A stretch of DNA of 64,000 nucleotides from CAYSJU01 sp964431495 (GTDB lineage Bacteria > Omnitrophota > Gorgyraeia > Tantalellales > Tantalellaceae). This document shows, in pieces, positions 1-8,943 of this stretch. Location of the stretch: contig CAYSJU010000004.1 in assembly GCA_964431495.1 (NCBI GenBank), forward strand, positions 1 through 64,000, in the 5' to 3' direction. The notes under the pieces were generated by a model. It was given only the letters and a program-made list of their open reading frames with translations, did not search any database and was not told the DNA's origin. Each line of letters begins with the position of its first letter. The first letter of the stretch is position 1. Position numbers and translations under genes: made by a program.

Positions 1-674
1 CCGTGATAGACTCCTTTCCCGACGCGGGCGAGCGAAAGATCCTGTGCACCGGGGATATAGTGGGCTATGGGGCGGACCCAGGAAAATGCGTTGACAGGGT
101 CGTTTCTATCGGCGCTAAAAGCGTTCTAGGTAACCATGACGCGGCTGTAATAGAAAAGACGGACATTTCGTTCTTTAACACCTCTGCCAGAGAAGCGGTT
201 TACTGGACAATGGGCAATTTGAGCCGATGCGGCAAGGATTATCTGGAAGGACTGTCCCTTGTGTTTGAGGACCCGGTTTTGACCATGGCGCACGGGACGC
301 TGCATATGCCTGAGAAATTCATATATATGATGACCGGCGCGGAGGCGATGCATAGCTTTGAAGTATTAAAAACACCGATATGTTTCGTGGGTCATTCCCA
401 TGTGCCCGGGGTGTTCGTGTTGCGGGACGGCAGGATCTTTTACTCGGACAACGGCAGGACGAGACTCGAGAAAGGCGCGCGGTACATAGTTAACGTGGGG
501 AGTGTCGGACAGCCCAGGGATAAAGATAACAGGGCTTGCTACTGCGTGTATGATCCGGAGAAGAAGGAAGTCGAACTCCGCAGAGTGGAATACGATATCA
601 AAAGGGCTCAGGATAAGATCACCGAAGCCGGCTTGCCCCCGGCCCTGGCGGAACGGCTTTCACGCGGCACGTAA
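1..674 (+). CDS. metallophosphoesterase, calcineurin-like (5' end cut by window)
   Basis: Predicted metal-dependent phosphatase of the calcineurin-like YfcE/diadenosine-tetraphosphatase type. The visible part carries the GDIVGYG motif, GNHD, GHSH near the middle and a VNVGSVGQPRD block near the end, which together supply most of the dinuclear metal site. The first DxH motif must lie upstream of base 1, so the gene is partial; the GTG at base 3 only marks the edge of the visible frame. Substrate cannot be told from sequence. A lipoprotein gene follows after about 20 bases, so the two are probably co-transcribed. Confidence 0.85.
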   Translation, partial: VIDSFPDAGERKILCTGDIVGYGADPGKCVDRVVSIGAKSVLGNHDAAVIEKTDISFFNTSAREAVYWTMGNLSRCGKDYLEGLSLVFEDPVLTMAHGTLHMPEKFIYMMTGAEAMHSFEVLKTPICFVGHSHVPGVFVLRDGRIFYSDNGRTRLEKGARYIVNVGSVGQPRDKDNRACYCVYDPEKKEVELRRVEYDIKRAQDKITEAGLPPALAERLSRGT

Positions 675-694
675 GAACAAGAAGGGATATCTGT

Positions 695-1252
695 ATGAGG
701 AAGATGACCGGATGGAAGATCATAACGGCCTGGGCTGTTCTGGCTGGGGTCCTTTTCTCTTTGTCAGGGTGCGCGGATCTGGATAGGCTAAAGGATCAGA
801 TCGGTCAGATCCTGCCAAAACGCAAAAAAGATGGAGAGGAAACCAAGATTACGCGTTATGTTCCCGTCAAGACATATGAGGTCCATCCAAGCATGGAACT
901 TTACAGCAAAAGATATATCTTCTGGAAAAACTGGCACAGGGAAGTTATGGCTGTTCTCAGGGACGAGAACCAGAAAAAGGCCAGGGTCGCCATAGAGCAC
1001 GAAGTCGCTAACCTCAGGGATATGGAGAGGATGCTGGTGGATGAAAAAGGCGAAAGGCTGGGGGGGATCATAGATGAGATGTCCCGGATAGAAGCGCAGA
1101 TCAAGAAAGAGAAAGTCACGAAAGGCAACGAGGTCAGAATACGGAAAAGACTCGAGTTCCTGGCCAAAGAGATCAGGAGGGATTATTCATATAACAAGAT
1201 ACGGGGATCCATACGGGATGACTTCAAGCAGAAACAAAGCGCTGGTGATTGA
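695..1252 (+). CDS. putative lipoprotein, coiled-coil rich
   Basis: A 185-residue protein with a basic start, a hydrophobic stretch and a lipobox (LSGC, Cys at about residue 26), so it is probably lipidated and anchored in the envelope. The rest is highly charged and helical, rich in Lys, Glu and Arg, with likely coiled coil between about residues 85 and 165. No family is recognised. A purine-rich AAGAAGGG lies before the ATG. The 3' end overlaps the next gene by a few bases, implying translational coupling. It could be a structural or periplasmic-spacing lipoprotein, but that is a guess. Confidence 0.7.
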   Translation: MRKMTGWKIITAWAVLAGVLFSLSGCADLDRLKDQIGQILPKRKKDGEETKITRYVPVKTYEVHPSMELYSKRYIFWKNWHREVMAVLRDENQKKARVAIEHEVANLRDMERMLVDEKGERLGGIIDEMSRIEAQIKKEKVTKGNEVRIRKRLEFLAKEIRRDYSYNKIRGSIRDDFKQKQSAGD

Positions 1253-1757
1253 GAAGTTCGTAGTAGGACCGCTGGGGACCAACTGTTATTTGATATATGA
1301 GAAAGATTCGCGAAAAGGCATTCTCATAGACCCCGGGTTCTACGATCAGGATATCGTCGTGTTCATTCAAAAAGAGAAAGTAGATGTCGGTCATATTCTG
1401 AACACACACGGACATCCTGACCATACAATGGGAAATGAGGCCTTTGGTTATCCGGTGATAAACAGGCCGGCGGATGGAGATAGAATAAATCTCGACAGCC
1501 TGGAGCTCGAGGTCCTTCACACTCCTGGACACAGCCCGGATGGCATATCCATAAGATGCGGCGATGTCCTGTTCAGCGGCGACACGCTTTTTTTTGAAGG
1601 AATAGGCAGGACAGATCTCCCGGGAGGGGATCATGAGACCCTGTTAAGGTCCATAAAGGAAAAACTCCTGCCACTGCCGGATTCCACAAGGGTATTTCCA
1701 GGGCACGGCCCCGAGACGACGATCGGGCATGAAAGACAATCCAATCCGTTCTTATGA
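1245..1757 (+). CDS. MBL-fold metallo-hydrolase, glyoxalase II-like
   Basis: A short metallo-beta-lactamase-fold hydrolase with the full zinc ligand set: HGHPDH at about residue 55, HTPGHSPDG, SGDTLF and FPGHGPET. The family contains hydroxyacylglutathione hydrolases and related thioesterases; the true substrate is unknown. I prefer the GTG at 1245, which overlaps the lipoprotein stop by 8 bases. An in-frame ATG at 1218 would overlap by 35 bases and add nine residues not expected in the family. The stop overlaps the start of xerD (ATGA). Confidence 0.85.
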   Translation: MIEKFVVGPLGTNCYLIYEKDSRKGILIDPGFYDQDIVVFIQKEKVDVGHILNTHGHPDHTMGNEAFGYPVINRPADGDRINLDSLELEVLHTPGHSPDGISIRCGDVLFSGDTLFFEGIGRTDLPGGDHETLLRSIKEKLLPLPDSTRVFPGHGPETTIGHERQSNPFL

Positions 1758-2638
1758 AAGATATTGTAGATCAGTTCATGTATTTCATGGAAGTAGAGAG
1801 GGGTGTCAGCCCCAATACCATCCAGTCCTATAAAAGAGACATAGAAAAATTCACGGCTTATATCCGGCGGTCCAAAAAAGAGCTGTCCGACGTGGAAAGG
1901 ACCACTATTGTTGATTTCATGATGCATCTCAAGGACCAGGGGCTTTCCGCGACCACCATTGCCAGAAATCTCGCCTCGTTAAAGACGTTCTGGAAATTTC
2001 TGGTATCTGACCGGATAGTAACGGAGAATGTCGCCGCGGTGGTCGAGACCCCGAAAACCTGGAAGAACATTCCCGAAGTCCTGAACCGTGAGGAAGTCGA
2101 AAAACTTCTGAACGCTCCCCCGAAAAGAGGATGGATGGGCACGAGGGACAGGGCTATCCTGGAACTCATGTACGCGACAGGCATGCGCGTGTCGGAAATA
2201 AGCGGCCTTAAAAAAGCGAACGTCAACCTGGACGCGGGATTCGCAAGATGTTCCGGTAAGGGAGGCAAGGAGCGGATAGTCCCGATGGGCAGCATGGCGA
2301 AAAGATCCGTTGCCAGATATCTTGAAACCGCCCGAAAAAAGCTGGAGGGCAGAGGCCGGGACGATCACCTGTTCCTCTCCCGCATCGGAAAGCGGCTTTC
2401 CCGGCAGAGCATCTGGAAGATGATACAGAAATATACGGCCGCCGCCGGCATCAAAAAGCATATTTTCCCGCATATGCTCAGGCATTCTTTTGCCACCCAT
2501 CTTCTGGAAGGAGGGGCAGAACTCAGAGGCGTCCAGGAGATGCTGGGTCACGCAGATATTTCGACGACGCAGATTTATACGCATATCAACAAAGAAAGAT
2601 TGAGACAAGTGCATAAGCAGTATCATCCGAGAGGGTAG
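1754..2638 (+). CDS. xerD: site-specific tyrosine recombinase XerD/XerC
   Basis: A 294-residue tyrosine recombinase that would resolve chromosome dimers at dif sites together with a partner Xer protein and FtsK. The N-terminal SAM-like core-binding domain (about 1-85) is followed by a catalytic domain with Arg145, Lys172, His240/Arg243 in HMLRHSF, His266 in LGHADIS and Tyr275 as nucleophile. Length is normal for XerC/XerD. It sits in a housekeeping operon rather than beside mobile DNA, so it is not an integrase of an element. ftsK lies about 10 kb downstream. XerC versus XerD cannot be settled from sequence alone. Confidence 0.9.
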   Translation: MKDIVDQFMYFMEVERGVSPNTIQSYKRDIEKFTAYIRRSKKELSDVERTTIVDFMMHLKDQGLSATTIARNLASLKTFWKFLVSDRIVTENVAAVVETPKTWKNIPEVLNREEVEKLLNAPPKRGWMGTRDRAILELMYATGMRVSEISGLKKANVNLDAGFARCSGKGGKERIVPMGSMAKRSVARYLETARKKLEGRGRDDHLFLSRIGKRLSRQSIWKMIQKYTAAAGIKKHIFPHMLRHSFATHLLEGGAELRGVQEMLGHADISTTQIYTHINKERLRQVHKQYHPRG

Positions 2639-2645
2639 GGAAAAA

Positions 2646-2685
2646 AGTAGATAGTCGATAGTCTATAGACCATCGACCATCTACT
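2646..2685. repeat. intergenic hairpin, GTCGATAGTC-type repeat
   Basis: Two 17-base arms, GTAGATAGTCGATAGTC and GACCATCGACCATCTAC, flank TATA. On this strand two A-C mismatches remain; in a transcript of the - strand they become G-U pairs, giving a fully paired stem. A related string lies just after dut at about 11584-11610. It sits between xerD and the DHH-CBS gene. Confidence 0.6.
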
Positions 2686-2716
2686 ATGGCCTGGGTATTG
2701 TTATTCTTGGTGAATC

Positions 2717-5368
2717 ATGGATCTGATAGTAAGTCATAAAGGCGCTGATTTTGACGCTTTAAGCTCTCTTGTCGCGGCTAAGAAGCTTTATCCAAAGGCG
2801 CGGCTCCTGCTGCCGGGATCGCAGGAAAAGGCCGTAAGGAATTTCATGAGCCTGTTCAAGGACAAGATAAAGCTGGAGGATGAAAAGACCTGCCGCATGG
2901 ATGACATAAAGCGCCTGATCATCGTGGACAACAGGCACAGGTCCCGTATCGGAGCAGCGGCCGACCTTCTCGGCAGGAAGGGCGTAAAAATATATATTTA
3001 CGATCATCATCCGCGCACAAGGTTCGACATAAAAGCCGATAAGGATGTGTTCAAGGAAGTCGGTTCCACGGTAACGCTTCTTCTCGAGATATTGCTCAAA
3101 AGAAAGAAGTTCAAGTTCACTCCGCTGGAGGCCACCCTGATGCTTCTCGGTATATATGAAGAGACCGGCTCTCTTTCTTACAGGACCACCACCAGGCAGG
3201 ATGTCGACATGGTGAGCCGGCTCCTGACCCAGGGCGCTAACCTTAACGCTGTTTCGTTATACCTGAACAGGGAACTTGACAGCGATGAGTTGAGGATGCT
3301 GATAGAAATACTGGGATCGGTAGAGGTCGTCAACCTGAACGGTGTGAACATCGCGTTCACTGGAGGGGACACAACGAAATTCGCGGGAGAGACAGGGACG
3401 GTCGTGCATAAACTTCAGGAAGTGGAGAACTATCCCGTGCTTTTCGCGATGTTCAAGTCCGCAGCCAGGGTCAAGGTCATGGCGCGCAGCCGTATAGAGA
3501 TAGTCGACGTCAATAGACTGCTCAGTAATTTCGGAGGGGCAGGCCATTCCAGCGCGGCCAGCGTAAGGTTCGAGGGAAAGACGTTTGGCGAGGTCAAAGC
3601 GGACATACTCAGAGTGCTTAAGGAAGAGCTGCAGCCGAACATATACGCGAAAGATATCATGTCGTTCCCCGTGAAGACCGTTTTCCAGGAGGAGAAAGTG
3701 ACGGATGTGCTGAAAAAACTGAAGAAGCTGGGATACAAAGGCGCGCCTGTCCTTGACGACGGTGGAGAGCTGGTCGGCATAGTCACCCTGGGGAACATCA
3801 AAAAAGCGATTATCCACAATATGGGCCATTCCCGCGTCAAAGGATATATGGCGATCAATCCCATTACAGCGGGACCGGAAACCCCGCTTCACGAACTCGT
3901 GGATATCATGCGCGATAAAGACAAGGGCAGGATCCCCGTAGTCCAGGAAGACAAGATCGTGGGCATCGTTACAAGGACCGACGTTCTTAAAAAAGTCCAC
4001 GGGTCGCTTTTCATGGAAAAAAAGGGAAAAAGAAAAAAGACGGCCTACATTTCCGAAAGAATGAAGGCGCTGCTCCCCAAAAGGCTGATGCAGATAATAC
4101 GCTCGATCGGCAGGGAAGCGGATAAAGCGGATATGAACGTCTTTTTAGTGGGCGGATTCGTGCGTGACATTGTCCTGGGGGTAAAGAATTATGACCTGGA
4201 TATAGTCGTGGAAGGTGATGCCATACAGTTCGGCAGGATACTGTCTGACAAGTTCGGCGGGTCTCTTGTCGTTCACAAGAAGTTCGGCACGGCGACTGTC
4301 GTCAGCGAATGGCCCGGATGGCTCGGCCCTCCCCTTCATTCCGAGAATAAGTTCAAGATAGACATCGCTACCGCGAGAAAAGAGAAATACGAACAGCCGG
4401 CGGCGTTGCCAGTAGTAAAGTTCAGTTCCCTTCGCCATGACCTGTGCCGGAGAGATTTTACGATAAACACCATGGCGGTAAAGATAAACAGGAAGGATTT
4501 CGGATTATTCGTGGATTTTTTCGGAGGCATGGAGGACCTTGCCAAAGGAATTATCAGGGCGCTGCACGACAAGAGTTTCATGGACGACCCGACGCGTATA
4601 TTCAGGGCGGTCCGCTTCGAGCAAAGGTTCGGTTTCACGATAGAAAAGCATACGGAATACCTGATACAGCACGCCATAAAACAGGAGATGTTCCGCAGGG
4701 TGGAGAACCAGAGGATCCGGGACGAACTCATTTTGATATTTAAAGAAGAAGACCCCGAGAAGGCCGTTTACCGCATGAAGGAGCTGCATGAGCTGAGGTT
4801 CATACAGCCCGCCCTTGTCCTTAAAAGGTCGACGAAAAGGTTGTTCAGGGAAGTCTCGAAATGCGTCAGGTGGTACCGTTCACACGCCATCAGGGGCAGG
4901 GATCTCGACATGTGGATAATGAACTTTCTTGTGATGACAGAAAGCCTGAGCCCGGAACAGACAGAAGAAGTGCTCGGGAAATTCACGTTCAGTAACAGTG
5001 TGAACAACAGGGTCCGCTCTTACAAGGAGCGGGAGAAAGCCGTCAGGAGAAAACTTTCTTCTTCTCAAAAGTTGCGGGCCAGCGTCATATTCAGATTGCT
5101 GGAACCGCTTTCCCATGAGGTCACGCTTTTCTTGATGGCAAAAACAGCATCGCGCTCCGCGCGCGGGAGGATCAGAAGGTTTTTCACGCGATATAACGGG
5201 ACGCAGCTCAAGATAAAGGGGCATGACATCCAGAAAGAGGGTGTCCCGCCCGGTCCGCGCTACAAGGAGATATTAAAACAGGTCCTCTATCAAAAGCTGG
5301 ACGGCAAGCTTCCGACTAAGAAAGCGGAGATAAAATACATGAAAAAAGTGATCGGAGAGATGTCGTGA
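2717..5368 (+). CDS. DHH phosphoesterase - CBS pair - CCA/poly(A) nucleotidyltransferase fusion
   Basis: An 883-residue multidomain protein. Residues 1 to about 300 form a DHH/DHHA1 phosphoesterase (DHH at 96-98, GGAGHSSAAS in the DHHA1 part). About 310-440 hold two CBS domains, usually adenine-nucleotide sensors. From about 450 on comes a class II nucleotidyltransferase (LVGGFVRD and a DLDIVVEGD metal motif) with the DDPTRIFRAVRF element and a helical tail. This architecture is known in several thermophiles and deltaproteobacterial groups and is thought to combine tRNA 3'-end addition with nuclease or phosphatase activity. Whether it adds CCA, only A, or poly(A) is open. The rbfA start overlaps its stop. 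Confidence 0.9.
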   Translation: MDLIVSHKGADFDALSSLVAAKKLYPKARLLLPGSQEKAVRNFMSLFKDKIKLEDEKTCRMDDIKRLIIVDNRHRSRIGAAADLLGRKGVKIYIYDHHPRTRFDIKADKDVFKEVGSTVTLLLEILLKRKKFKFTPLEATLMLLGIYEETGSLSYRTTTRQDVDMVSRLLTQGANLNAVSLYLNRELDSDELRMLIEILGSVEVVNLNGVNIAFTGGDTTKFAGETGTVVHKLQEVENYPVLFAMFKSAARVKVMARSRIEIVDVNRLLSNFGGAGHSSAASVRFEGKTFGEVKADILRVLKEELQPNIYAKDIMSFPVKTVFQEEKVTDVLKKLKKLGYKGAPVLDDGGELVGIVTLGNIKKAIIHNMGHSRVKGYMAINPITAGPETPLHELVDIMRDKDKGRIPVVQEDKIVGIVTRTDVLKKVHGSLFMEKKGKRKKTAYISERMKALLPKRLMQIIRSIGREADKADMNVFLVGGFVRDIVLGVKNYDLDIVVEGDAIQFGRILSDKFGGSLVVHKKFGTATVVSEWPGWLGPPLHSENKFKIDIATARKEKYEQPAALPVVKFSSLRHDLCRRDFTINTMAVKINRKDFGLFVDFFGGMEDLAKGIIRALHDKSFMDDPTRIFRAVRFEQRFGFTIEKHTEYLIQHAIKQEMFRRVENQRIRDELILIFKEEDPEKAVYRMKELHELRFIQPALVLKRSTKRLFREVSKCVRWYRSHAIRGRDLDMWIMNFLVMTESLSPEQTEEVLGKFTFSNSVNNRVRSYKEREKAVRRKLSSSQKLRASVIFRLLEPLSHEVTLFLMAKTASRSARGRIRRFFTRYNGTQLKIKGHDIQKEGVPPGPRYKEILKQVLYQKLDGKLPTKKAEIKYMKKVIGEMS

Positions 5369-5742
5369 AGGACAGGATAGAAAGGATCGGGAAGATGCTG
5401 ACAAGGGAGATTTCCGTCATCCTGCAGACCGAGATCGAAGACCCCAGGATCCATGACATAACCATAACACGGGTGGATATGACCAGGGATCTCCGGCTGG
5501 CAAGAGTGTATTACGTGATCGCCGCCGATAAGACGGAAAAACAGACTGTGGGAAAGGCCCTGAAAAGGCACACAAAACACATAAGGGGGGAGCTGGGGCA
5601 CAGGGTATCCATGAAATACGTGCCGAGGCTGTCGTTCCGGGAGGATAAGATCGAAGAGTACAAGATGTCGGTGGACATGCTTCTCGATAAGATAGAAAAG
5701 GAACATATAATAGAGGAAGGAGATATCCAGGATGAATCTTAA
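5365..5742 (+). CDS. rbfA: ribosome-binding factor A
   Basis: A 125-residue protein with the RbfA KH-like fold pattern: an N-terminal helix (RIERIGKMLTREIS), a middle ITITRVDMTRDL strand region and a C-terminal VPRLSFREDKIEE block. It helps late maturation of the 30S subunit by binding 16S rRNA near helix 1. The start is GTG, overlapping the stop of the upstream fusion gene by four bases. Its neighbours nrnA, truB and ribF are the usual bacterial company of rbfA. Confidence 0.92.
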   Translation: MKDRIERIGKMLTREISVILQTEIEDPRIHDITITRVDMTRDLRLARVYYVIAADKTEKQTVGKALKRHTKHIRGELGHRVSMKYVPRLSFREDKIEEYKMSVDMLLDKIEKEHIIEEGDIQDES

Positions 5743-6715
5743 GGATATGGAAAATGTCATGGGAAAGATTAAAGAAGGGGACGATTTTCTGATAACTTCA
5801 CACATAAACCCCGAAGGGGATTCCGCAGGAAGCCAGCTGGCATTTTTTCATCTTCTGAAAAAGATGGACAAGAATGCCGTTATGGTCAGCCAGGACGATC
5901 TGCCGTATAATCTGAAGTTTCTTCCTGACGCGGATTCCATAGGCTCCGAGCTTCCGGCAGGATTTTACCCTAGCGTTGCTATAGTGCTGGATTGCCCGGT
6001 TAAGGAAAGGACCGGGGCGATCAGGAGATATCTGACGGAACAGGTGTCCGTTATCAATGTCGATCATCATGTAAGCAATGAATTTTTCGGGGATGCTAAC
6101 TGGGTCGAGCCGGGGATGAGTTCGGTCGGCGAGATGGTCTATCATATAGTAAAAGGGTTGGGCGTGGAGATAGACGCTAATATCGCCATGCCTATATACG
6201 CGGCTATCATAACCGACACCGGGATGTTCAATTATGCCAACACGAGCGGTAGGACCCACGAAGTAGTCGCCGATCTGATAGACCAAGGAGTAAAACCAGC
6301 AGCCATGCACCGGGAGATATTCGAGAAAAAATCCACGATGCAGATAAAAATGCTGGGGAAGGTCCTCGCAGGCATCCGTGTCGAGGAGCACGGCCGTGTG
6401 GCGCATATAAGCCTGACCGGGGAGATGCTGAGAGAAGAAGGAGTAACAGATGTTGCGACGGACGAGTTTATTAACTACCCTCGTTCGATTAAAGGGGTGG
6501 AGGTCGCTGTGTTTTTCAAGGAAAAGGTTGATGATGACAGGCTGGTCAGTGTAAGTTTCCGGTCAAACGGAAAGATGGACGTGAACGAGGTCGCGACACG
6601 TTTTGGAGGGGGCGGCCATAAGAACGCTTCGGGATGTCGCATATCCGCTGGCCTGTCAGAAGCCAGGGATATGGTCCTGAACGAAGTGAAGAAATTTCTC
6701 AGGGAGAAAAAATGA
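5732..6715 (+). CDS. nrnA: DHH-family bifunctional oligoribonuclease/PAP phosphatase
   Basis: A 327-residue DHH/DHHA1 enzyme of the NrnA family, which degrades nano-RNA and dephosphorylates pAp. The Asp of the N-terminal region (HINPEGDS), the DHHVSNEFF motif near residue 110, the DTGMFNYAN motif and the C-terminal GGGGHKNASG substrate-binding loop are all present. It overlaps the end of rbfA by 11 bases and ends in the ATGA that starts truB, so the genes are coupled. This is the second DHH protein within 3 kb, the first being the fused one upstream. Confidence 0.92.
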   Translation: MNLKDMENVMGKIKEGDDFLITSHINPEGDSAGSQLAFFHLLKKMDKNAVMVSQDDLPYNLKFLPDADSIGSELPAGFYPSVAIVLDCPVKERTGAIRRYLTEQVSVINVDHHVSNEFFGDANWVEPGMSSVGEMVYHIVKGLGVEIDANIAMPIYAAIITDTGMFNYANTSGRTHEVVADLIDQGVKPAAMHREIFEKKSTMQIKMLGKVLAGIRVEEHGRVAHISLTGEMLREEGVTDVATDEFINYPRSIKGVEVAVFFKEKVDDDRLVSVSFRSNGKMDVNEVATRFGGGGHKNASGCRISAGLSEARDMVLNEVKKFLREKK

Positions 6716-7431
6716 AGGCAGCGGACAAGAAGGAAGACCCGTTTGGCGTGTTGATCGTGGATAAAGAGAAAGGCATGACCAGCCACGATGTTGTTGATCG
6801 CGTCCGCAAGCGGTTCAAGATCAGGAAGGTAGGCCATGCCGGGACGCTTGATCCCTGCGCGACCGGCGTGCTTGTCCTTCTTCTCGGCAGGGCCACCAAA
6901 CTCTCCGGCACGTTCCTGAACCAGGACAAAGAATACACGGCTGTCATGAAGCTGGGAGAGAGGACCGAGAGCGGGGATTCTGAAGGAAAAGTAATACAGA
7001 AAAGACAGGTGCGCGTCTCGGAAGGAGAGATCAAGCCGGTAATGAAGAGGTTCGTCGGAGAGATCGAACAGGTCCCGCCGATGTATTCCGCCAAACGCGT
7101 CAACGGGAAAAAGCTGTATAAGCTCGCCCGCAAGGGAATGGAAATAGAACGGCCCGCGAAAAAAGTAGTGATAAGGGAACTGGAAGTGGGGAAAATAGCC
7201 CTGCCGCTGGTAACTTTCAGGGTTGTTTGCGGGAAGGGCACTTACATACGGCAGCTGGTCGATGATATAGGTGAAGCGCTTGAGTGCGGGGCTTATCTGA
7301 CGGAGCTGAGGCGCACCAGATCCGGAGATTTTGATATCACAAAAGCGATTATTCTTTCATCACTTTTCGAGATGAACAGGGAGACATTGTCGAATTTAGC
7401 GAAGGCATGGGTGCGCAGCATGGCAAAATAA
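6712..7431 (+). CDS. truB: tRNA pseudouridine(55) synthase
   Basis: About 239 residues. It makes pseudouridine 55 in the T-loop of tRNA. The catalytic Asp lies in GHAGTLDPCATGVL near residue 50, followed by KEYTAVMKLG, PPMYSAKRVNG and CGKGTYIRQL, all typical of TruB. I place the start at the ATG at 6712, preceded by AGGGAG and overlapping the nrnA stop. A longer reading from 6634 would lie inside nrnA and add unrelated residues. The PUA-type C-terminal tail is short. Confidence 0.93.
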   Translation: MKAADKKEDPFGVLIVDKEKGMTSHDVVDRVRKRFKIRKVGHAGTLDPCATGVLVLLLGRATKLSGTFLNQDKEYTAVMKLGERTESGDSEGKVIQKRQVRVSEGEIKPVMKRFVGEIEQVPPMYSAKRVNGKKLYKLARKGMEIERPAKKVVIRELEVGKIALPLVTFRVVCGKGTYIRQLVDDIGEALECGAYLTELRRTRSGDFDITKAIILSSLFEMNRETLSNLAKAWVRSMAK

Positions 7432-8403
7432 ATGAAGGTATTCCACGGCTACAAGAATATCCATGGTCTAAACGATCCGATAGTCGCGATAGGGATATTC
7501 GACGGTATACATATCGGCCACAAACGCATCCTGAACAGGGTCCTTAATTCCGGTGAAAAAGGCAGGGACAAGGTGGTGATGACCTTTGATCCCCATCCAA
7601 AAGGCATCTTAACCCCTGACCGGCTTCCCCCAAGGATCATGTCCATCGAACACCGGCTGCTGATCCTTGAAAGAATGGGAATAGACGCGGTTATCATAGT
7701 GCGCTTTTCGGAGTCCCTGGCCGCTATGTCCCCGGAAGATTTTATTCGACGCGTTATCGCGGCCGTGGGGATCAGAACCGTGTATGTGGGAGATAATTTT
7801 TATTTTGGACACGGGAAAAGGGGCGATGTCAATACATTCAGGGAGGTGGGAAAGCCGTGCGGGGTGGAGGTCCGCAAGGTAAGATCTGTCAGAAAGAAGG
7901 GCAAGGTCGTCAGCAGCACGTGGCTGCGCAGGCTTATTGCCGGCGGCAGGATAAAAGAGGCCGAAGCATTGCTGAGGCGCCCCGTTTCTGTGCTTGGCAC
8001 TGTTGTCAAGGGGGATGAACGCGGAAAGACGCTGGGGATACCCACAGCCAATATCGACCCTTATCAGGAAGTTATACCTCCATCCGGGGTGTACGCGGTC
8101 AAGGTCGATATCGAAGGGAATATCCATGACGGGGTGTTGAACATAGGGTTCAAGCCTACTTTTTACGGGAGGCGCCTGAAAAGAAGGAAAGAACCTCACA
8201 TTGAAGTGAATGTATTCGGGTTCACGGGACACCTGTACGGGCTTTCCATAGAGATTTTTTTCATAGAAAGATTAAGACGGGAGAAGCGGTTCAGAAACGC
8301 GCGTGCGCTTATAAAGCAGATAAACATTGACAAGGAACGCGCGAAAGTGCTTCTCAGTAGTCCCCGCATCCTCCGGAAGATCAAACGTTATAAATATTTG
8401 TAA
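7432..8403 (+). CDS. ribF: bifunctional riboflavin kinase/FAD synthetase
   Basis: A 323-residue enzyme converting riboflavin to FMN and FAD. The N-terminal adenylyltransferase half has GIFDGIHIGH (near residue 21) and FDPHPKG. The C-terminal kinase half begins near residue 183 with GDERGKTLGIPTANI and continues with GVYAVKV and a final MxRxEKRF-like helix. The ATG follows the truB stop without a gap, as is common for this gene pair. This is probably the last gene of the operon, since a GGGGTC repeat and a new promoter follow. Confidence 0.93.
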   Translation: MKVFHGYKNIHGLNDPIVAIGIFDGIHIGHKRILNRVLNSGEKGRDKVVMTFDPHPKGILTPDRLPPRIMSIEHRLLILERMGIDAVIIVRFSESLAAMSPEDFIRRVIAAVGIRTVYVGDNFYFGHGKRGDVNTFREVGKPCGVEVRKVRSVRKKGKVVSSTWLRRLIAGGRIKEAEALLRRPVSVLGTVVKGDERGKTLGIPTANIDPYQEVIPPSGVYAVKVDIEGNIHDGVLNIGFKPTFYGRRLKRRKEPHIEVNVFGFTGHLYGLSIEIFFIERLRREKRFRNARALIKQINIDKERAKVLLSSPRILRKIKRYKYL

Positions 8404-8409
8404 TGTCTT

Positions 8410-8458
8410 GTCATCCCCGTAGAAGGGGTCAGCCCCCTAAAAGGGGTCGGGCCCCTCT
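8410..8458. repeat. GGGGTC-type palindromic repeat
   Basis: Two imperfect palindromes, AGGGGTCAGCCCCCT and AGGGGTCGGGCCCCT, lie just after ribF. They resemble the GGGGTCAGACCCC string seen near 56560 and inside the GMC oxidoreductase gene. They could fold in RNA and end ribF transcription, but no clear T run follows, so I call them a repeat rather than a terminator. Confidence 0.5.
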
Positions 8459-8469
8459 CCCTTATATTA

Positions 8470-8498
8470 TTTACAAATTTTATATTATGTGCTAATAT
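8470..8498 (+). promoter_or_regulatory. sigma-70 type promoter for rpsO
   Basis: TTTACA (8470-8475), a 17-base spacer and TAATAT (8493-8498). The rpsO ribosome site GAGGAGG follows about 30 bases later, leaving a leader of roughly 40 bases. Confidence 0.55.
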
Positions 8499-8543
8499 AT
8501 GAGGTCGTTGGATGAATGATGAATAAAGAGGAGGTATAACAGA

Positions 8544-8813
8544 GTGTCATTGGTCAAAGAGAAAAAACAGGAAATAATAAACACTTACAAGAAACACGGT
8601 TCCGATACCGGGTCTCCGGAAGTCCAGGTGGCTCTCTTAACCGAGAGGATCACGCAGTTGGCAGAACATTTCAAGAAGCACAAGAAGGATAATCATTCCC
8701 GCAGGGGGCTTCTTATGCTCGTGAACAAGAGGAGGACCCTTCTCGGTTACCTGAAATCTGTCGACAGGGCGAGATATCAGGACTTGATCAAGAGCCTGGG
8801 CCTCAGGAAGTAG
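8544..8813 (+). CDS. rpsO: 30S ribosomal protein S15
   Basis: An 89-residue S15, full length, with GSPEVQVALLTERI, HSRRGLLMLVNKRR and YLKSVDRARYQ motifs. It binds the central domain of 16S rRNA. The start is GTG with a strong AGAGGAGG site. The rpsO-pnp order is conserved in many bacteria. In Escherichia coli S15 represses its own translation; the 130-base gap to pnp holds only short hairpins and no obvious mimic of the S15 site. Confidence 0.97.
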   Translation: MSLVKEKKQEIINTYKKHGSDTGSPEVQVALLTERITQLAEHFKKHKKDNHSRRGLLMLVNKRRTLLGYLKSVDRARYQDLIKSLGLRK

Positions 8814-8943
8814 TGCCTGTCATAAGAGGCATGTCTATCGGTTTGAGGCGAGGCGGGGCTTTTCCTTTCAGTCTCGCGGTTGCACATGTATTTCCGTTTT
8901 ATTATTAAATCTTAAAAATGTAAGTCAAACACGAAGGAAGATC

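Noticed and set aside
1754..2638. xerD as integrase of a mobile element
   Set aside because: It has a normal XerD length and motifs and overlaps housekeeping genes; no attachment sites or cargo flank it.
8814..8943. S15 autoregulatory structure or riboswitch between rpsO and pnp
   Set aside because: Only short stems such as TGCC/GGCA are visible and the usual S15 site lies before rpsO, not after it.
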